Shown: piece by piece, positions 36,720-48,304 of the stretch
How the letters are laid out: the number at the start of each line of letters is the position of its first letter
How positions within the stretch are numbered: the first letter of the stretch is position 1
Source of the DNA: Straminergon stramineum
Taxonomy: Eukaryota; Streptophyta; Bryopsida; Hypnales; Calliergonaceae
NCBI GenBank assembly: GCA_963920665.1
Contig: OY987265.1
Location: forward strand, 15,505,001 to 15,569,000
Direction of reading: 5' to 3'
Length of the DNA stretch: 64,000 bases
Notes under the pieces: model-generated
Database searches by the model: none
What the model saw: only the letters and a program-made list of their open reading frames with translations
Told to the model about the DNA's origin: nothing
Translations under genes and position numbers: made by a program

Positions 36720-36832
36720 TAAGGTAAATGAGCCCATTGTGGGCAAAATTGTGATGGAATGGTGATGTACGTATAAGTTCTGAAATGTACACCACTAATA
36801 TAATTTTGCTCACAATGGGCTCACTTACCTTA
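36720..36832. mobile_element. AGGTA-end MITE, short type, 113 bp
   Basis: The ends are TAAGGTAAATGAGCCCATTG and its near-complement CAATGGGCTCACTTACCTTA, with inverted similarity extending through GTGGGCAAAATT. TA bounds both ends. A diverged relative lies at about 26478-26636. Confidence 0.75.
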
Positions 36833-38250
36833 AGCACAGAAGTTCCCAATGACACCAAGTTCCCGTGCTGTTGAAACTTGGTTGGTCAGAGTGGGACGGG
36901 CAGCCCTTAAAAAAATTGACTGCAGGCACTGTGGTTTGTATTAGTTATTAGTATTATGATGACCGCCGCCAAGCTCTCAGGCTTCCTGTTCTGGAACGAT
37001 ATACAAGGGGTGCTCATGTACCCCCTGTGAACATTCTCGTTCTGGTATGTTTCTGTCTTTGTTAAGAGTGGGCTATTATGTTTTAACTGTGTGTTGCTGA
37101 TTTTCCTATTGTTGGTGCCTTGGTGTTCATTGAAGGAGTTGTGATGCTTTACACCCACTCCCCCTTTAACCTAATATCACACCTCTCATCTCTCACCAAT
37201 CTTTAGAAACAGGCACACCCACATCACACTTGTTGCACATTTTCACTTTGACAAATTATTGTTGTTGCTTTATTACCCCCACAAAGTTTTATGACTATGT
37301 TTCATCAAAAATCATTCTAAAATTGTCATTCCTAACCAAAACAAAAATGAAAAAAGAATTGCTCTTGTTTCACATCCAATCATGTGATCTTGCTCTACAC
37401 TAATACAAGAATGTATGAAAGTGTGTTCCCCCCCCCAAAAAAATGATCTTTACCTCTAATTGGTTTGACATTTACATTAAAAACAATGAACAAAGTGTTT
37501 TAGGACAATGTTTTGTCCAAATATCTTATCATTCATCTTAAGCAATACTTGAATCCTTTCGAGATAACTTATTTTAATGACCAATTTGATGTTATTGGGA
37601 TAGATTTTATATTCTTATAAATATATATGCAAAAAAAATTTAAAAATTTAAAATAGGATTCAGATCTTAAAGGCTCAACATCTACCAAATCGAGATTAGC
37701 ATGTTTCAAGCTACACATGGCTTGATTACCTTGTTTGCAGAAGGCGCATTGTGTACATGGAATAATATTCATTGGATATCATTGTTATGATGTTCTAACT
37801 AGTTCAACCTTAGAAATGTGATAGAGAATTGTAAAAAGAGTTGTAAAAAGAGTTCTCAAACAAGTTAACCCCAAGTGCTCCATTTTGCATTCCACACTAA
37901 CTTACGGTACTCAATGTGGCAAACTGTTAAAGAACTCCCCCAAACTCCATATTGTCACTTGCAGCATTATGGTTCCGCAAGCTGTGACATAAAGAGGGGT
38001 CTGGGGTGGATGAGATTGTATGATTTGCAGCTACAATTTTCCTCTATGATCATATCTCCTGGATCCCTGAATCTCTGAACTGAAGGCCGGCTGGCTGTCC
38101 TTGGGAGCAGTTGATCTTCATTAGCAATCCCTTGATTAGCTCCCAGAAGTGGTGTTTAGAATACCGGTAGAGGGCATTCCAGAGATTGAATTTGGTACAA
38201 CCAGGACTGCTGCCAATATCTTTAGTAACTTATGCGGCAACGAGACCAAG
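36833..38250. other. Intergenic DNA, nothing recognised
   Basis: No gene, tandem array or bounded element is visible between the two MITEs. Confidence 0.4.
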
Positions 38251-38783
38251 TAAGGTAAAACCTGCCTATGAGAGGCAGAATGAGTGTTTTGCCCTGTTAC
38301 AATTAGCAAAAAAATTCAGAGTTTTTTTTTTCCATACAAAGACATCTGTGAGAAAAGAAGAGAGCAATTGAAATTTTATTTTTCTGACAAAGTATGAATT
38401 TCTTACGAATTTTTGAAGTGTGCTTACCAATTGGCCGAAAAGAGCTCTAGACTATCCCAAAACCAACAAAAAGTGTATGCATGATGGCCATCCTACCACC
38501 TAAAGCAATCAGAATATTTCCTAACATGGGTACAATATTTCCTAACATGGCCAGAACATGAAGAATTAAAAAAATCACTTGCTTTGATGAATTTACATTG
38601 AAAAGTTAGAAGTTCTTAAAACAAGCTCTAATAACTCCATCACCATCACTCAAGCCATTGATTTTGGTCACTAACCAACCTAATGTAGTCCTAATCTTAT
38701 TTATTAAAGAAAGTCTGTCATGGGTTGATATAAGACTCTAATGGATCATTTCCTAGGTACCTGTCATAGGTAGGTTTACCTTA
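38251..38783. mobile_element. AGGTA-end MITE, long type (copy 2)
   Basis: The ends are TAAGGTAAAACCTGCCTATG and TCATAGGTAGGTTTACCTTA. Interior blocks TTTTTCTGACAAAGTATGAA and CTATCCCAAAACCAACAAAA align with the copies at 15966 and 48305. TA is present at both borders. There is no open frame of note. Confidence 0.65.
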
Positions 38784-38879
38784 CATGAGGAGCTAACTTA
38801 TGTATTCCATATGTCTAATGACATTGGCAAGATATCCAATTGGTTCATGGTAACAATCTCACTATACAAGCTTAACCTC

Positions 38880-39256
38880 ACCTTTGGGATTGGAGGTGCA
38901 GTTGGGGGTGCACAAAAATATATATTGTCACATGTATTGGAATTGTGTAGGCATGCCAATTCCCATGACCAATCACATCTCTTGCAAACCCTAACCTTAC
39001 CCTGGGGACTACCTTTGGGATTGGGTTTATAGTTGTAGGTGTGCAAAAGCATGTATTGTCCCGTATATGAGGGTTGTGTAGGCTTGCCAATTCCCATGAC
39101 CAATCGCATCTCTTGCAAACCTTAACCTTACCTCGGGGACCACCTCAGGGATTGGGTTTGTAGTTGTAGGTGCGCAAAAGCATGTATTGTCCCGTATATG
39201 AGGGTTGTGTAAGCTTGCCAATTCCCATAACCAATCACATCTCTTGCAAATCCTAA
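38880..39256. repeat. 131-bp tandem repeat, about three copies
   Basis: The phrase GTGTAGGC.TGCCAATTCCCA starts at 38945, 39076 and 39207, an exact 131-bp spacing, with the rest of each unit also conserved (CACATCTCTTGCAAACC, GTAGGTG.GCAAAAGCATGTA). Because 131 is not divisible by three, the open frames that cross it change frame at each unit and are not coding. Confidence 0.9.
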
Positions 39257-39870
39257 TGCACATTTGCAACAAATAGCATCCCTCGAGGACTTTCATACAT
39301 GTTGTATTACATAATATGATTGATTGATGTTTTGGGGCCTCTCTTTTACTCCCTGGAATGCATGAAGTCCCCAACAAAATGAATCCTAAATGCTCTAATA
39401 CTAGTGGCTCTTGATTTTAAATTAACATGTTCTAAGATATCCTTGTAGGCCTTGGAATGTGGGGAGGGGGGACTATGTTCTTTTACATTATCCAGGTCTC
39501 AAGGTTGGTTAATGGCTCATTGATTTTTGAGGAAAGGATTTGATATTGTTTTTTTATTACTGTTCATTGGTGAATGCTATATACATCCATTACTTGAAGG
39601 AAGTGAGGCTTTTTTTAATGTTCATTAAGAATAAGTAGCTTCTCTATTCCACCTTTATAGGATCCACTCTAATCATCTACCCAAAAATACAATTGCACAC
39701 CATACCATTTGTTGCAAGGATGGGTCAATTCCAAATTTTCCACCTTTGAAAGAATGTGCATATGAACTAATTTTTCTTAATTAAATTATCAAATATCATA
39801 ATTTTGAATTCATGTTTGGACACAAACCCTAAAATGGGCGTGGAAGTGGAAAGATACAACAATAATCATC
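39257..39870. other. Intergenic DNA, nothing recognised
   Basis: No feature is supported here. Confidence 0.4.
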
Positions 39871-40183
39871 CAAGGTAGGAAGCTTGATATCTGCTCAAGC
39901 TCTAAAACCGCCCACCTCCTCAAATGTACACTTTTTGTACATGGGATTTTTCCATCTTTACATGGATGTACTAATTGTGCATATTTAAGGAGGTGGGTGG
40001 TTTTAAGAGCCTTATGTCATTTCGACTTCAAAAATTCATAACTAATATCACACGAAGTTCCAAAAAATATGAAACCACTTGGGTTAGATGCCAACTCCAC
40101 TTTTCTTTCAAGGGAAATTTTCTGAAAAATATTTTAAAGAAGTTTTTGTTCTTAGATGGGTGCTTTATCGACCTCCTACCTTA
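39871..40183. mobile_element. AGGTA-end MITE, GTACA type (copy A)
   Basis: The left end is CAAGGTAGGAAG and the right end is CCTCCTACCTTA. An internal inverted repeat, CACCTCCTCAAATGTACA against TGCATATTTAAGGAGGTGGG, lies in the left third. It aligns over most of its length with the copy at 45292-45631. Confidence 0.65.
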
Positions 40184-41463
40184 TACAAGAGAGAAAAAAA
40201 GATTTTTACATATATCCAAAAGATGGAAATTTTTGAGTCACCCCTACCCTTGCAATAAATGCACCCACCAAGCCGCCTTTGTAGTATTCATTAATTTAGA
40301 AAAGAAAAGAAAAGATTTTTTTATTAATGTTTGCTTAAACTGGCTTGTGGAGTGAAAGGATTAGGGCAAAGATTGGTCAAATGTTGTTATTAGAGATAAT
40401 GGCTGGATGTGTTTCTATCCACATGCTTTTATTTGACCACCTCATGGCTTACTTGCTGTAGTTATCGGCTGCAGGAATAATGCTGAAATCACTCATGTTC
40501 TCTGTTATCATGGATTCTAGAATCTTCCTCCATGATAGATCCAGATCCTCGTTTAGAGTCATGACCCTTCTGTGCACATTTTACTGAACCAATTCTCAGC
40601 TGACGTAGCAAATTAACGAAACCAGTCCTAAGCTGAGTTAGCAAATTATATTAACAACTGTATTAGATAGACTTGGACTTTGCTTCTAGAATGAACTATT
40701 ATCAGTTTAAAAAACTTCAAGGAATTTTTGTTCAACTTCAGGCTACAGGTCTAATTTGCACAAATCACTGGCTAAAGTCTTGTACATGATTAAAAACTTG
40801 GGGAACCATGCATGTAAGCTACATACAATGAATGGGGATCTAATGAATAGTCCTTGCCAGTGGAAGTAAAAAAAATGTTCAAATTTAAAATTAAAATTAA
40901 AATAGGCTGTCTTTGGAAGCACTACTTCAGTTCATTGTCCTTCTTTAATTTCACTACTAGAATCCATGTTTTTTCGGGGGGTTCTTTTTTTTGGAAACAA
41001 ATGATCATTGTTTTGCTTTCACATCTCTCTCCAATTATGTCCCATTATTGGAAAACTCCTTAACCTGGTACGTCCGTCTAATGTCCTTTAGCAGGGTACC
41101 TTTGTCTAATAACCAAGTTTTCCTGGTACCTCACTCTATTTGTCAAATTGTAGATCTCCCTCGACCATAATAACTCCATGTCTCCATCATCACAAGCCCA
41201 CCAAAAGTCTAAATGGCAATGAATTAGAAGTTGGGGACATGGCATAGCACTAAGTCTGCACGTGGCAAACTTATGAAAAATAATGAGCCATGATTCTTTT
41301 CCTTTTTCTTATAATTCTTTTTTCAAGTTTTTTGAATTAAAACATAAATATTCATCATCCAAAAAATGATATCTATTTTAGTTTTTGGATTATTTTTAGT
41401 TTTGTAACTTCTAGTCTTGAACGTAACATTATTAAGTATAGATAAATTATAGGAAGGGTTCTT
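40184..41463. other. Intergenic DNA, nothing firm
   Basis: No gene was recognised. Near 40980-41010 a T-run followed by GGAAACAAATGATCATTG resembles a minus-strand retroposon tail, but no convincing target duplication flanks it. Confidence 0.35.
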
Positions 41464-41467
41464 TTAA

Positions 41468-42392
41468 CCCCTAAAGGACCAAGGCCATTTTTCTGTCAAA
41501 AAACACTCAAAACTGTCATTTTGGCTGCGTTCACCCAAAGAAAAAACCCAAAAAATACTTTAGGAAAAATCTAACCTTAAGATCTTGTACTTTACTTGTC
41601 TCAGACCATGTGGTAAAAATTTCATGAATTTTGACCGTACGGATTGAAAGATATTAGCATTCAAAGTTGGAAAAAGAAGATTTTTTGAACATTGGCCTGC
41701 AATTTCAGATGACTTTGACAGCCTTTTGTTGAATGTTTTTGCACTATGGACTTTGAATTTAAATTTTTTTGTATTGAAGAATTGAGTTGATACTCTAGGA
41801 AAAAAATTTCAAAAGAAAAACTCTTGATTTTCATTCTCTAAAAAATTGTTAAGTAGAAGTAGGTCCAAGATTACATGAAAAACTAAATCATTAATAGCTC
41901 AAAGATGGGATTGAAACACCAAAATCCCAATGGTAAGATTGTTCTAGAAAACAAACTTAATGTTGTCAAACAATATTTTTTGAAAAATTGTGAAAATTGC
42001 ATTCAAAAATAAATCCTATAAGTTATTTTTTCAAGAAGATGCTTATATTGCCCAAAAAACAAGATTGTTCATAACTTTCACATCACTTATCCAAATGCAA
42101 TGAATCAAAGCTTCAAATGTAGATGAAAATATAATCTATGAGAAAAAAAATTCGAATATTTTTTTCTAAGTTTTTGTGGATTTATTTTTCTGCTCGGTGA
42201 CGTGTAAATTATGTTTAAGAGGGCATAACTTTTGCTCCTATGCACCAATTGAAAGAAAAATTATATTCCCACAAAGCTAATCAATTTTTCTATCTTGTGG
42301 GAATTTTTTTTTTAAAATCACTAAAAATTGAGGTCATAGGAACCTGCCCAAAATCCATTTTGTCCCCCAAGGGAACAATGGTCCTTTAGGGG
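41468..42392. mobile_element. TTAA-flanked non-autonomous element, 925 bp
   Basis: TTAA at 41464-41467 and 42393-42396 flanks CCCCTAAAGGACCAAGG on the left and ACAATGGTCCTTTAGGGG on the right, a near-perfect inverted end of about 16 bp. This is the best-preserved complete copy in the window. It carries an uninterrupted site (about 41837-41850, TCTCTAAAAAATTGTT) where the 54-kb copy has a nested insertion. Confidence 0.75.
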
Positions 42393-42404
42393 TTAACTTA
42401 TTAA

Positions 42405-44324
42405 CTCTTGAAGGACCATTTGCAAGGGACAAATGGAAGTAAAGGAGTTTTTTATAGTTCCTATTTTTGGTCTTGTTTTTTGAAACTTTTTTCAAAGACA
42501 AAAAAATATACTAGCTTTTCAGGGATATAATTTTGATTTGAATTGGTATTAGGGAGCCAAAGTTATGCAACTTATGCTATAGTAAGCTCTTTTCTTAGTT
42601 CAACAAAAAATTGAAAAAATTGAAAAAAAAAAGAACGTTTTTGTTTCTCATAGATTATGTTTTGGTCTACATAGAAAGCTTTGATTCATTCTATATGGAT
42701 TAGTAATGTGAAAGTTATAAAACATCTTGTTTTGTAGGCAATCATGGGAACTCCTTGAGAAAAAATGTATTGGATTTTTCTTTTAAGTCAAAATTTGTAG
42801 TTTTTTAAAATTGAAAGTTGTAGTAGATTAAGTTTGTTTGCTAAGAACAATCTCACCATTGGGATTAGTGTGTTTGAGTTCTATCTTAGAGCAATTCATG
42901 ATTTAGTTTTTCCTTCAATTTCAAAGCTCATTCTACTTCAATGATTCTTCTTAAAATGAAAATCAAGTCTTTTTTAATTTAGTTTAATTTCCTGAACTCT
43001 CAACTCAATTTTTCAATTTAAAAATCAAAATAGGCTATGCCAAAAATTGAAGTTAAGAAGATTCAAAGTCTTATAATCTAGTCACAGAAGGGACATAAAA
43101 ACTTGTTTCTTCACTTTAAATGCAAATATCTTGCAATCTATATAGCTAAAGTTTCTTCCATTTCATCCACACATTCTTACAATGTTGAGTAGAGAAGCCA
43201 TGCCTTGGGAAAATGCAGGGCTTCTAGCTGCAACTAGATGTGGCTCCAAAAATGAAAGATTCCATAGTCATATGGACTCACAATTATAATGGTAAACCCC
43301 CGGATAATGCCATATGAACAAAAAAATATCACATCTCTATATATCCCTCACAAGATGTCATGGAGTCTCAATATACATTATATGTTTATAAAAGATAGTG
43401 AAAAAAAACTCATACCCTCCATAAACTCCCTTTGAAGAAGTATCTGATATAAAAATGAATGTCATAACCTCTTTACAACTCCAAACTAAAAAGTGTGATA
43501 TGTCCCTGAAAAGCTAACACAAAATTCTACAACCTCTCCAAAATTCACTGAAAACTAAGATATTGCTTGACTTTTATGGCCGGTCAAAGTTTACCCTTCC
43601 CAACTCGAAGGCAGTTCACCTCTACTTCACTCCCAAGCTCGTAACTTTCACATGCTAATTCCAAACTTAGTGAGTGATAACTTTATTCCGACAAGATGCA
43701 CAAGCTCTCAAAAATCTCCATGTACAATGTGCAATGCCTCTCGAAATGATGACTCTCCCTAGCAACCGAGGAGGGGGGAGAAGATGGCCTTCCATCTCAT
43801 CCACCACCTCAATCTCCATGCCATACACTCAAGCTAGTTGATTTTGGTCACTAAAATGTCACATGGATCATAATACACTCATGGGCCACCTCTTATCTCC
43901 ATAAGTCTATCTACATCATCTATGTGGACTTCTAATCCATTAAAAACAACCAAAGAAAGGTAAAACAAGTTATATCTTTTGTTTCTATAACTTCAAACAC
44001 GCAAACTAAAATATTAAAACATCTTCAAATGTAGAAATCAAATAACTAATTTCAAATGTTTGTTAAATAGAGGTAAAAAAAAGAGTTTAAGTGGAGTATG
44101 ACCCCATTTGTTTCTTGAGACTTTGGAAAAAAACCCTCCAATTTAACAAAAAACTATATATTTTCACATAATGAACGCATATATAATGTGACAACACTAG
44201 TCTAGTGCAAGAACATATAATTAGATATGCAAAAAAATCAATTTTTATAGTTTTATGTACTTTGCAATGGAAATGGCATTTTTGAGTGTTTTTTGACAAA
44301 GCAAAGGCAATGGGACTTGAGGGG
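42405..44324. mobile_element. TTAA-flanked element in opposite orientation, interrupted
   Basis: TTAA at 42401-42404 precedes CTCTTGAAGGACCATTTG, and the right end GGGACTTGAGGGG precedes TTAA at 44325-44328. The interior aligns in reverse with 41468-42392 (the GCTCCTATGCACCAATTGAA region) and directly with 14719-15515. It is about 1 kb longer than its relatives because of an unrelated segment at roughly 43196-44181. The element starts only 4 bp after the TTAA of its neighbour. Confidence 0.65.
43196..44181. mobile_element. Unclassified ~1-kb nested insertion
   Basis: The paralog at 15.3-15.4 kb runs directly from ACACATTTATATACTAG into the downstream sequence, whereas here about 1 kb of unrelated DNA intervenes. 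TACAATGT (43188-43195) and TATAATGT (44182-44189) may be an 8-bp target duplication with one mismatch. No terminal inverted repeat or open frame is recognised. Confidence 0.4.
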
Positions 44325-44328
44325 TTAA

Positions 44329-44889
44329 TTACTAAGTGTTCAAATTTTGAACAACAAATGAATACAAATACATCTTAAACACAAAAATATACATTTTTTT
44401 CATTGATCAATTATTTTGAAGATTCTTATGTTAATTCTTTAAAATTTATAAATTATAGATTTTGAAGAATTTGCCTTGCAAATATTATATATTCAAAGGG
44501 TACTAGAAGATTTGGTCTCAAAGAACAACTTTTTTAGTTGAAAAAATGTCCTTTCAAAATTGATTGGAATAAAAAATAAAAATAAAAATATTCAAAAATT
44601 ACTATGATTAGAACAAGAAAAAAACCCTTATGAAAATCATAAATATTCAATCTACAATTAATTTAGAAGTAATTTTCAATTTTTGGCTTCAAGCTTCGTT
44701 GAAAAATATTGGTTTGTGTACTAGTTGATCTAATTGTATGGATTTGATCTATTGAAAATATTTTACATCTATTGTTTGAAATTCATCATTAAAGTATTTT
44801 TCTAAGTTGTATTTTATACTCCATAATATTTATTTAGAAATTTGGAAATCTCCTCCCCTAGTCCTTAATCCTTAAAGCCCTAAGGTGTT
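44329..44889. other. Intergenic DNA, nothing recognised
   Basis: AT-rich sequence without a supported feature. Confidence 0.4.
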
Positions 44890-45195
44890 CAATTTGGGGC
44901 AAGTCCTGTCTGATACAATATTTCTTGGATTCTTGTAAAGTTTTTACCAAAGGTGTGTTTCACTACTAGCTTGATGCCTAGACAATTTCATACTAATTCA
45001 AGTCAAGGTTGGAAACTTATGCCTCAATAGGATGGGTTTTTTTGAGTCACGGGCAATTTGGGGCAGCCTTGATAGATAGGTCTAATTGGGCATAAATTTT
45101 TTATACATACTCTCAACAAGCTTGTTAACATATCCCCCAAAGTTGAAAGGCACACGAGCACATGATTTTGACTCAAAAAGCCTTTGACATTTTAC
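44890..45195 (+). repeat. Single left arm of the foldback family
   Basis: It aligns with the left arm of the element at 16929-17632: GGGGCAAGTCCT, TTGGATTCTTG, AGCTTGATGCCTAGA, TACATACTCTCAACAAG, GATTTTGACT and AAAGCCTTTGA in the same order. It stops at the inner junction with no second arm. Confidence 0.65.
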
Positions 45196-45291
45196 ATGAG
45201 ATGTCCATGTGAGCGATTATGAGATGTGCGTGTGGTCCATTTTTTTGAAAATTTAGTGTATGCAACATCCACTTATTTGTTTTCTGTCCTC

Positions 45292-45631
45292 TAAGGTAGG
45301 AGGCTTGAAATCCACACAAGCTCTAAAACCACACACCTCCTCAAATGTACACTGTGTGTACATGGAGATTTTTCATCTTTACATGGATGTACCAACCGTG
45401 TACATTTGAGGAGGTGTGTGGTTTTAGAGCCCTATGCCATTTCGACTTCAAAAATTCATAACTAATTCTACAAAACTCCAAAAAATATGAAACGACTTGG
45501 GTTAGATGTCAATTCTTCTTGTCTTTCAAGAAAAATTTACTGAAAAATATTTCAATAAGTTTCACCCACCCACCCACCCCCAAAATTCAGTTTCAGGTCT
45601 TAGATGGGCGCTTTATGGACCTCCTACCTTA
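45292..45631. mobile_element. AGGTA-end MITE, GTACA type (copy B), 340 bp
   Basis: The ends are TAAGGTAGGAGGC and CCTCCTACCTTA, bounded by TA. Internal inverted repeats ACCTCCTCAAATGTACAC and GTGTACATTTGAGGAGGTGT are nearly perfect and surround a short spacer. The right half contains CTTCAAAAATTCATAACTAA, shared by all copies. Confidence 0.75.
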
Positions 45632-46740
45632 GTTAGAGTAATTTCCAAATGAATTCAACTTTTTTTCCTTCATTTAATTTTTTCCAACCTTGATAGTTGG
45701 GTACAATAACAAATATTACTTTTGGGACTTAAAGCTTCAAAGTGTGAAGAATATGATTACTGGTATCCAAAACAGTGAAAGGGGAGAAGTTCATTTGGAG
45801 GGGTCTACATTACTCCGGTCTGCATTGCATTGGTGGTGGTCACCGCTAATTGGGTTGTTCCGTAATTAATTAATTAATTAAAAATACAAATATGCTTCCC
45901 CTTTTTGAGTTACGTGATACTGAGGTGGGACGTGGAACAATGTGATGTAGGTGCACTTTTACACTTTGTCTGCGCATTAAATGAAAATGGAGGTTCGTTA
46001 GGGAAAGAGCCAATTAGAGGTCAACAGGTGAGTGTTTTTCTAGTTAATTTCAGTTGATTGCAGTGTCATGTGAGAAATAATATAACTTAACTTACAGGAA
46101 TCGCCCAACCCAGTTATCATAACCTGCCTGAAGTTCTTTATAAGTTCTCTCAGTTATCAATGGATATGCTCAGTTATTCAGTAACTTACATTTTTACTTG
46201 AATGAACTACAATAATAAATTTTTTTTGAAATTATTGATCGGTGATTTATCTAAAAGCTCTCATTATGAATCAGCTGACTTACTTGGGAAAATGAATTAA
46301 CTCGTATATAACTAATTGTCAATTTTCCACCCTCTTGCTCAAGAAGAAAGGCTCAAAAAACTTTACAAATTATGTAAGTTGTTGAATTTTTGAATTTTTG
46401 AATTTCGGATTAATGAGGACTTATTTGGTTAACCCTAAAACATGAGGAGAGCCCTCTACAAATGAAAAACTTACAATAATGAAGGTTTTCTATTTGGATT
46501 CTTCTCAAACAGTGATTGTTTTTACTCTTCACATATATTCCCCCTCATGTCAATCTTTCTTAGAATTCTTTTGATATATACAATAAATCTCGATTTTTGA
46601 AAATACTTTCAGGAAAACTCAACCTAGAAACTTACACTAATGGGTTAAACCTTTAAAAACCCTTGCCTACAAAACTAGTTTTGCCTTGGTCGAACTTGGT
46701 TGTAAATATCCATTCTGAATATTTATTTTAAACTTAGAAA
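45632..46740. other. Intergenic DNA, nothing recognised
   Basis: No gene was seen. An (ATTA)n run is present near 45864-45881. Confidence 0.4.
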
Positions 46741-46936
46741 GTAGAGTTAATTGTAAAGTGTGTGCGTTGCAGGATCGGGAGCCAAAGTTTGGAAAAAAGA
46801 TAGGGCAAAACTCCTTGGAGTACCAAAATTCAAGTCTCATTGAGTTTGGAGTTGCATTTCTTGGTACTATACTTGGTTAAAACCATCCTCTAGCACAAAT
46901 TTTTAAATACAAGATGAACTTTACAATTAACTCTAC
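46741..46936. mobile_element. 196-bp MITE with perfect 19-bp TIR
   Basis: GTAGAGTTAATTGTAAAGT at 46741-46759 is perfectly complementary to ACTTTACAATTAACTCTAC at 46918-46936. The 158-bp interior has no coding capacity and no other repeat. No clear target duplication was found at the borders, so the superfamily is not assigned. Confidence 0.65.
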
Positions 46937-47136
46937 GGAAGTGCAACAAATTTAGTTTTTTGACTCTACTTTAAAATCTTGAAAATGTCCAAAACTTCAA
47001 TTGAACATTGTCACAAGACTTCAAGAAATAGGGGTTTGGTATGAGGAACGGATCTTCATCTTGCCGCATTTTCCTAAAGGTAACTTGAAAACTTGGAGTG
47101 GAGGTCCTAAGCTTAAAGCTTAATTTTTGCCTTCCG

Positions 47137-47183
47137 TGTTTTTTGTTTTTTTTGACACAAATGAAACAGAATTTCATTGCAAG
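47137..47183 (-). mobile_element. 47-bp LINE-tail insertion, 8-bp TSD
   Basis: Read on the minus strand, it contains the hairpin AATGAAA-TTCTG-TTTCATT, then TGTGTC and a long A-rich tail. The repeat GCCTTCCG flanks it at 47129-47136 and 47184-47191. The layout equals that of plant LINE 3' ends, so this is an extremely truncated retroposon. Confidence 0.6.
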
Positions 47184-47191
47184 GCCTTCCG

Positions 47192-48304
47192 GTTTTCCGA
47201 AGCAGGCTTCATTGTCATTGTAGGAGTGGAGGACTGGGATATTAACAGTATAATAAGAGAGCCGTCACAAAACCGTTTAGAATAATAGGCCAATCATTGA
47301 CATTAATATCCCTCACTGTGGAGGACAACATTCACTGTATTCCCAACTCCCCAAAACAGTTGTCTAATAAGTTAAGACTAATAACTTATTCTTTTATTGC
47401 ACGTCCATCGTTCATTTCTTAACCACCTTTGTACATGTGCTGTACTGGAGGTACTTAATTTTGCCCTTTAAAAAAAAAAAAAATCTTTTCCTTCATTATA
47501 ATAAAATAAAAATCCTTTCCTTGAAGGCGGTTGGGTTATCTACGGTGCAACTACTGGGTACCGTGTATAAATTATGCTACTAGAAGTCACCGTATATGCT
47601 ACAATACATACTTGAGGGTGAAAGCAAGCCTCCATCAGACTTGTTTTTAACACTTTTCCGGAATTTTTTTCACAAATAACAGAGGAGTCCCAATCACAGG
47701 AATTGTGAGTGGCCAAATTTCATAAGGTGGGTACCCTCGTAACCGCCACTATTTTGCTACTGTGCCTAGTTACTACTATTAGATTGGTCAAATTTTCATA
47801 TTTTCTTGTTGGCAAGTGAAAAGGAGGTTCCAACGTACCAAAGAATGTAACATTTGGGAACTGTATGTAAAAGTTAGGAAGGAAAAAAGTCATGTTCTAA
47901 AATAGTTTCTTCCACAAAGGCACATAATTGATTTGGAAGATGTTCACAAAGTGAAGATGGTGGTATAGGGTCAATAACGCATTGGAAGGGGGACACCTTA
48001 ACTTCTTACTATCATAATTGATTGGTAACTAACCTAAACCATTTTCCGTTGGAGATTGGGATAATTTTTCCTTGGGTGCTTGGGGGTGACTTTAGTTCTA
48101 TTCTGCAAAGAGTCATTTGTTGGCTAGTAAGTTGCAATACTACACAAAATAGTGAAATTAGGTTGTCCCTCACCAATTTCTAGACATTCTATAGTTTATA
48201 AATAAGTATTGTTGTTGTAAAAGGATGCAATAATTCAAGAATCATTTGTGTTACATTGGATAGTGTAATAGTTTTTGGCCCAAGTTTGGAGAGTTGCATG
48301 GGCC
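47192..48304. other. Intergenic DNA, nothing firm
   Basis: No gene was seen. Near 47469-47524 the phrase AATC.TTTCCTT.A flanks a short A/T-rich segment and may be a tail-only insertion, but it is too short to call. Confidence 0.35.

Noticed and set aside
38798..39377. Minus-strand frames with repeated peptide motifs (38798-39118, 39027-39377)
   Set aside because: They come from a 131-bp tandem repeat read in changing frames; the period is not a multiple of three and no initiation or splice context supports coding.
40970..41015. Possible minus-strand retroposon tail (T-run, then GGAAACAAATGATCATTG)
   Set aside because: The tail motif fits, but flanking duplications are not convincing (only loosely similar CATGTTTTTT and CATTGTTTTG).
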